A stretch of 64,000 nt of DNA from a virus. A model generated the notes under the pieces. That model searched no databases. It worked only from the letters and a program-made list of their open reading frames with translations, and had not been told where the DNA came from. This document shows positions 63,205-64,000 of this stretch, one piece after another (the stretch's first letter is position 1; every line of letters begins with the position of its first letter). The stretch is taken from positions 1 through 64,000 of the IMG/VR virus record IMGVR_UViG_3300046742_000152; one strand, written 5' to 3'. The position numbers and the translations under genes are program-made.

Positions 63205-64000
63205 TTAAATTGGCAGCTCTCCATCTTGAGAATTTGGGGAAGTGTCTAAAGTATTAATAGTTTGACCTTGCTCAAGCAAGTCTACCAAATCACCACAATC
63301 TTTTATTTTAAAGTTATTAAAATCAAGGTTGATATAGTTTTTTTTCATTGACCCATCAGGCATTTCTACTAAATTTTGCAAACGAGCAGTATCAGAGCCA
63401 TGATTTCTAGCTTTTTCAATTTTCATAATATGCCTACCGCAAAAAACTGGATCAGACTGTAATTCATCAATAGTTTTATTGCGTAAGATCAGCATGTGAG
63501 AACAAAATTGTTTTATTCTGTGACTTAAAGATATTACGCTTTCGTCATCTACTACTGCATCTGAATTTCTGTTGCCAACTGTTCCAATTCTATTGGCTTG
63601 CACACTGGTCATTAAAGAAACCATAGGTCTTCCTTCAAAAACAAGATCTCTTTGAATTAATTTTTTGAATTTGTCTACCATTTCCCCTACAATTTGATAC
63701 TCAGTTTTAAATTTACTAGTAGACTCAAAACTTGATTTAATATAATCAAAATTAATAATTAATTGGTTACCCCTGCCTATTTGAGAATAATAATATCTTT
63801 TTATATAAGAGATAATTTCATCCGTGCATTTTCCACCAACGTTATAATAATCATATATAATATCTCCATTACTAATCTTAGTTAAGGCAGATTCTACGCG
63901 TGGTTTTAAATTTGAATCATCTGCCCAGTCGCCACTTTCAATTAAATAAAGAGGGACATTTGAATAAGAGGCTAACATTCTAAATGCAATTTCTTCTTCG
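63205..64000 (-). CDS. DnaB-type replicative helicase, 3' part
   Basis: Partial: reading frame continues past the right edge without stop. From the edge it reads EEEIAFRMLASY, where the family has an E...RMLA helix after Walker A. Walker B QLIINFDYIKSS follows, with SLMTSVQANR and IMKIEKARNHGSDTA as motifs 3 and 4. The ATG at 63978 is internal. Upstream of primase, as in typical phage cassettes. Confidence 0.85.
   Translation of the reverse strand, partial: EEEIAFRMLASYSNVPLYLIESGDWADDSNLKPRVESALTKISNGDIIYDYYNVGGKCTDEIISYIKRYYYSQIGRGNQLIINFDYIKSSFESTSKFKTEYQIVGEMVDKFKKLIQRDLVFEGRPMVSLMTSVQANRIGTVGNRNSDAVVDDESVISLSHRIKQFCSHMLILRNKTIDELQSDPVFCGRHIMKIEKARNHGSDTARLQNLVEMPDGSMKKNYINLDFNNFKIKDCGDLVDLLEQGQTINTLDTSPNSQDGELPI

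Overview
The window reads as part of a large AT-rich genome of a tailed double-stranded DNA phage. Almost every gene lies on the minus strand, packed with 1-10 base gaps or ATGA and TAATG stop-start overlaps. The phage hallmarks are an rIIA/rIIB pair, a private replication set (DnaB-type helicase, TOPRIM primase, PD-(D/E)XK nuclease, Pol III alpha in pieces, DnaQ-type exonuclease), phage sigma-like factors, HNH endonucleases, two tRNAs and a tmRNA. The host is not proven. Promoters are of sigma70 type (TTGACA-N17-TAnnnT). A DUF1501 protein with a Tat-type signal, a family concentrated in Planctomycetes and Verrucomicrobia, and outer-membrane and heptose genes point to a Gram-negative-type host, perhaps of the PVC group. 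That is inference.

Layout. 0-5 kb: small plus-strand genes, an AT-rich stretch with a GC-richer structured island, then rIIB and rIIA. 5-20 kb: about 55 very small genes of mostly unknown function (likely early host-takeover or anti-defence genes) with tRNA-Cys, a MazG-like enzyme, an AbrB-like regulator and a macro-domain protein. 20-24 kb: UV endonuclease, RuvB-like ATPase, HNH nuclease, DUF2452. 24-29 kb: cupin, methyltransferase, QueF-like, exostosin-like, Ate1/GNAT-like and SpeD-like genes, then tRNA-Thr. 29-34 kb: thioredoxin, HNH nuclease, ECF-like sigma factor, DEVH helicase. 34-45 kb: a surface-glycan module (glycosyltransferases, FkbM-type methyltransferases, SDR epimerase, HldD, HldE-type nucleotidyltransferase, LhgO-like oxidase) with a beta-barrel outer-membrane protein and a small membrane protein ending at a strong terminator. 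45-50.8 kb: small genes, a deoxyribosyltransferase-like protein, a sigma-like factor and a Fis-like HTH protein. 50.8-52.6 kb: the only plus-strand operon of size (kinase-nucleotidyltransferase fusion, HAD phosphatase, pyrophosphatase). 52.5-64 kb: DUF1501, tmRNA, ClpC-like unfoldase and the replication genes, running off the right edge.

Expression. At least two dozen minus-strand promoters share TTGACA (or TTGACT), a spacer almost always 17 bases, and TAnnnT. In about half of them the -10 box ends only 6-10 bases before the start codon, so the mRNA should be leaderless or nearly so. A few genes (rIIA, rIIB and those at 5615, 6696 and 10528) instead have longer leaders with AGGAG-like sites. 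Two genes start 4 and 7 bases after the 3' CCA of tRNA-Thr and of the tmRNA, so RNA end processing would also leave almost no leader.

The points most worth following are the leaderless promoter architecture, the Pol III alpha split around an exonuclease gene, and the tmRNA next to a ClpC-like unfoldase that keeps a ClpP-docking VGF loop. After these come the plus-strand kinase/nucleotidyltransferase operon, the heptose/glycan module with an outer-membrane barrel, and a QueF homologue lacking its catalytic cysteine.
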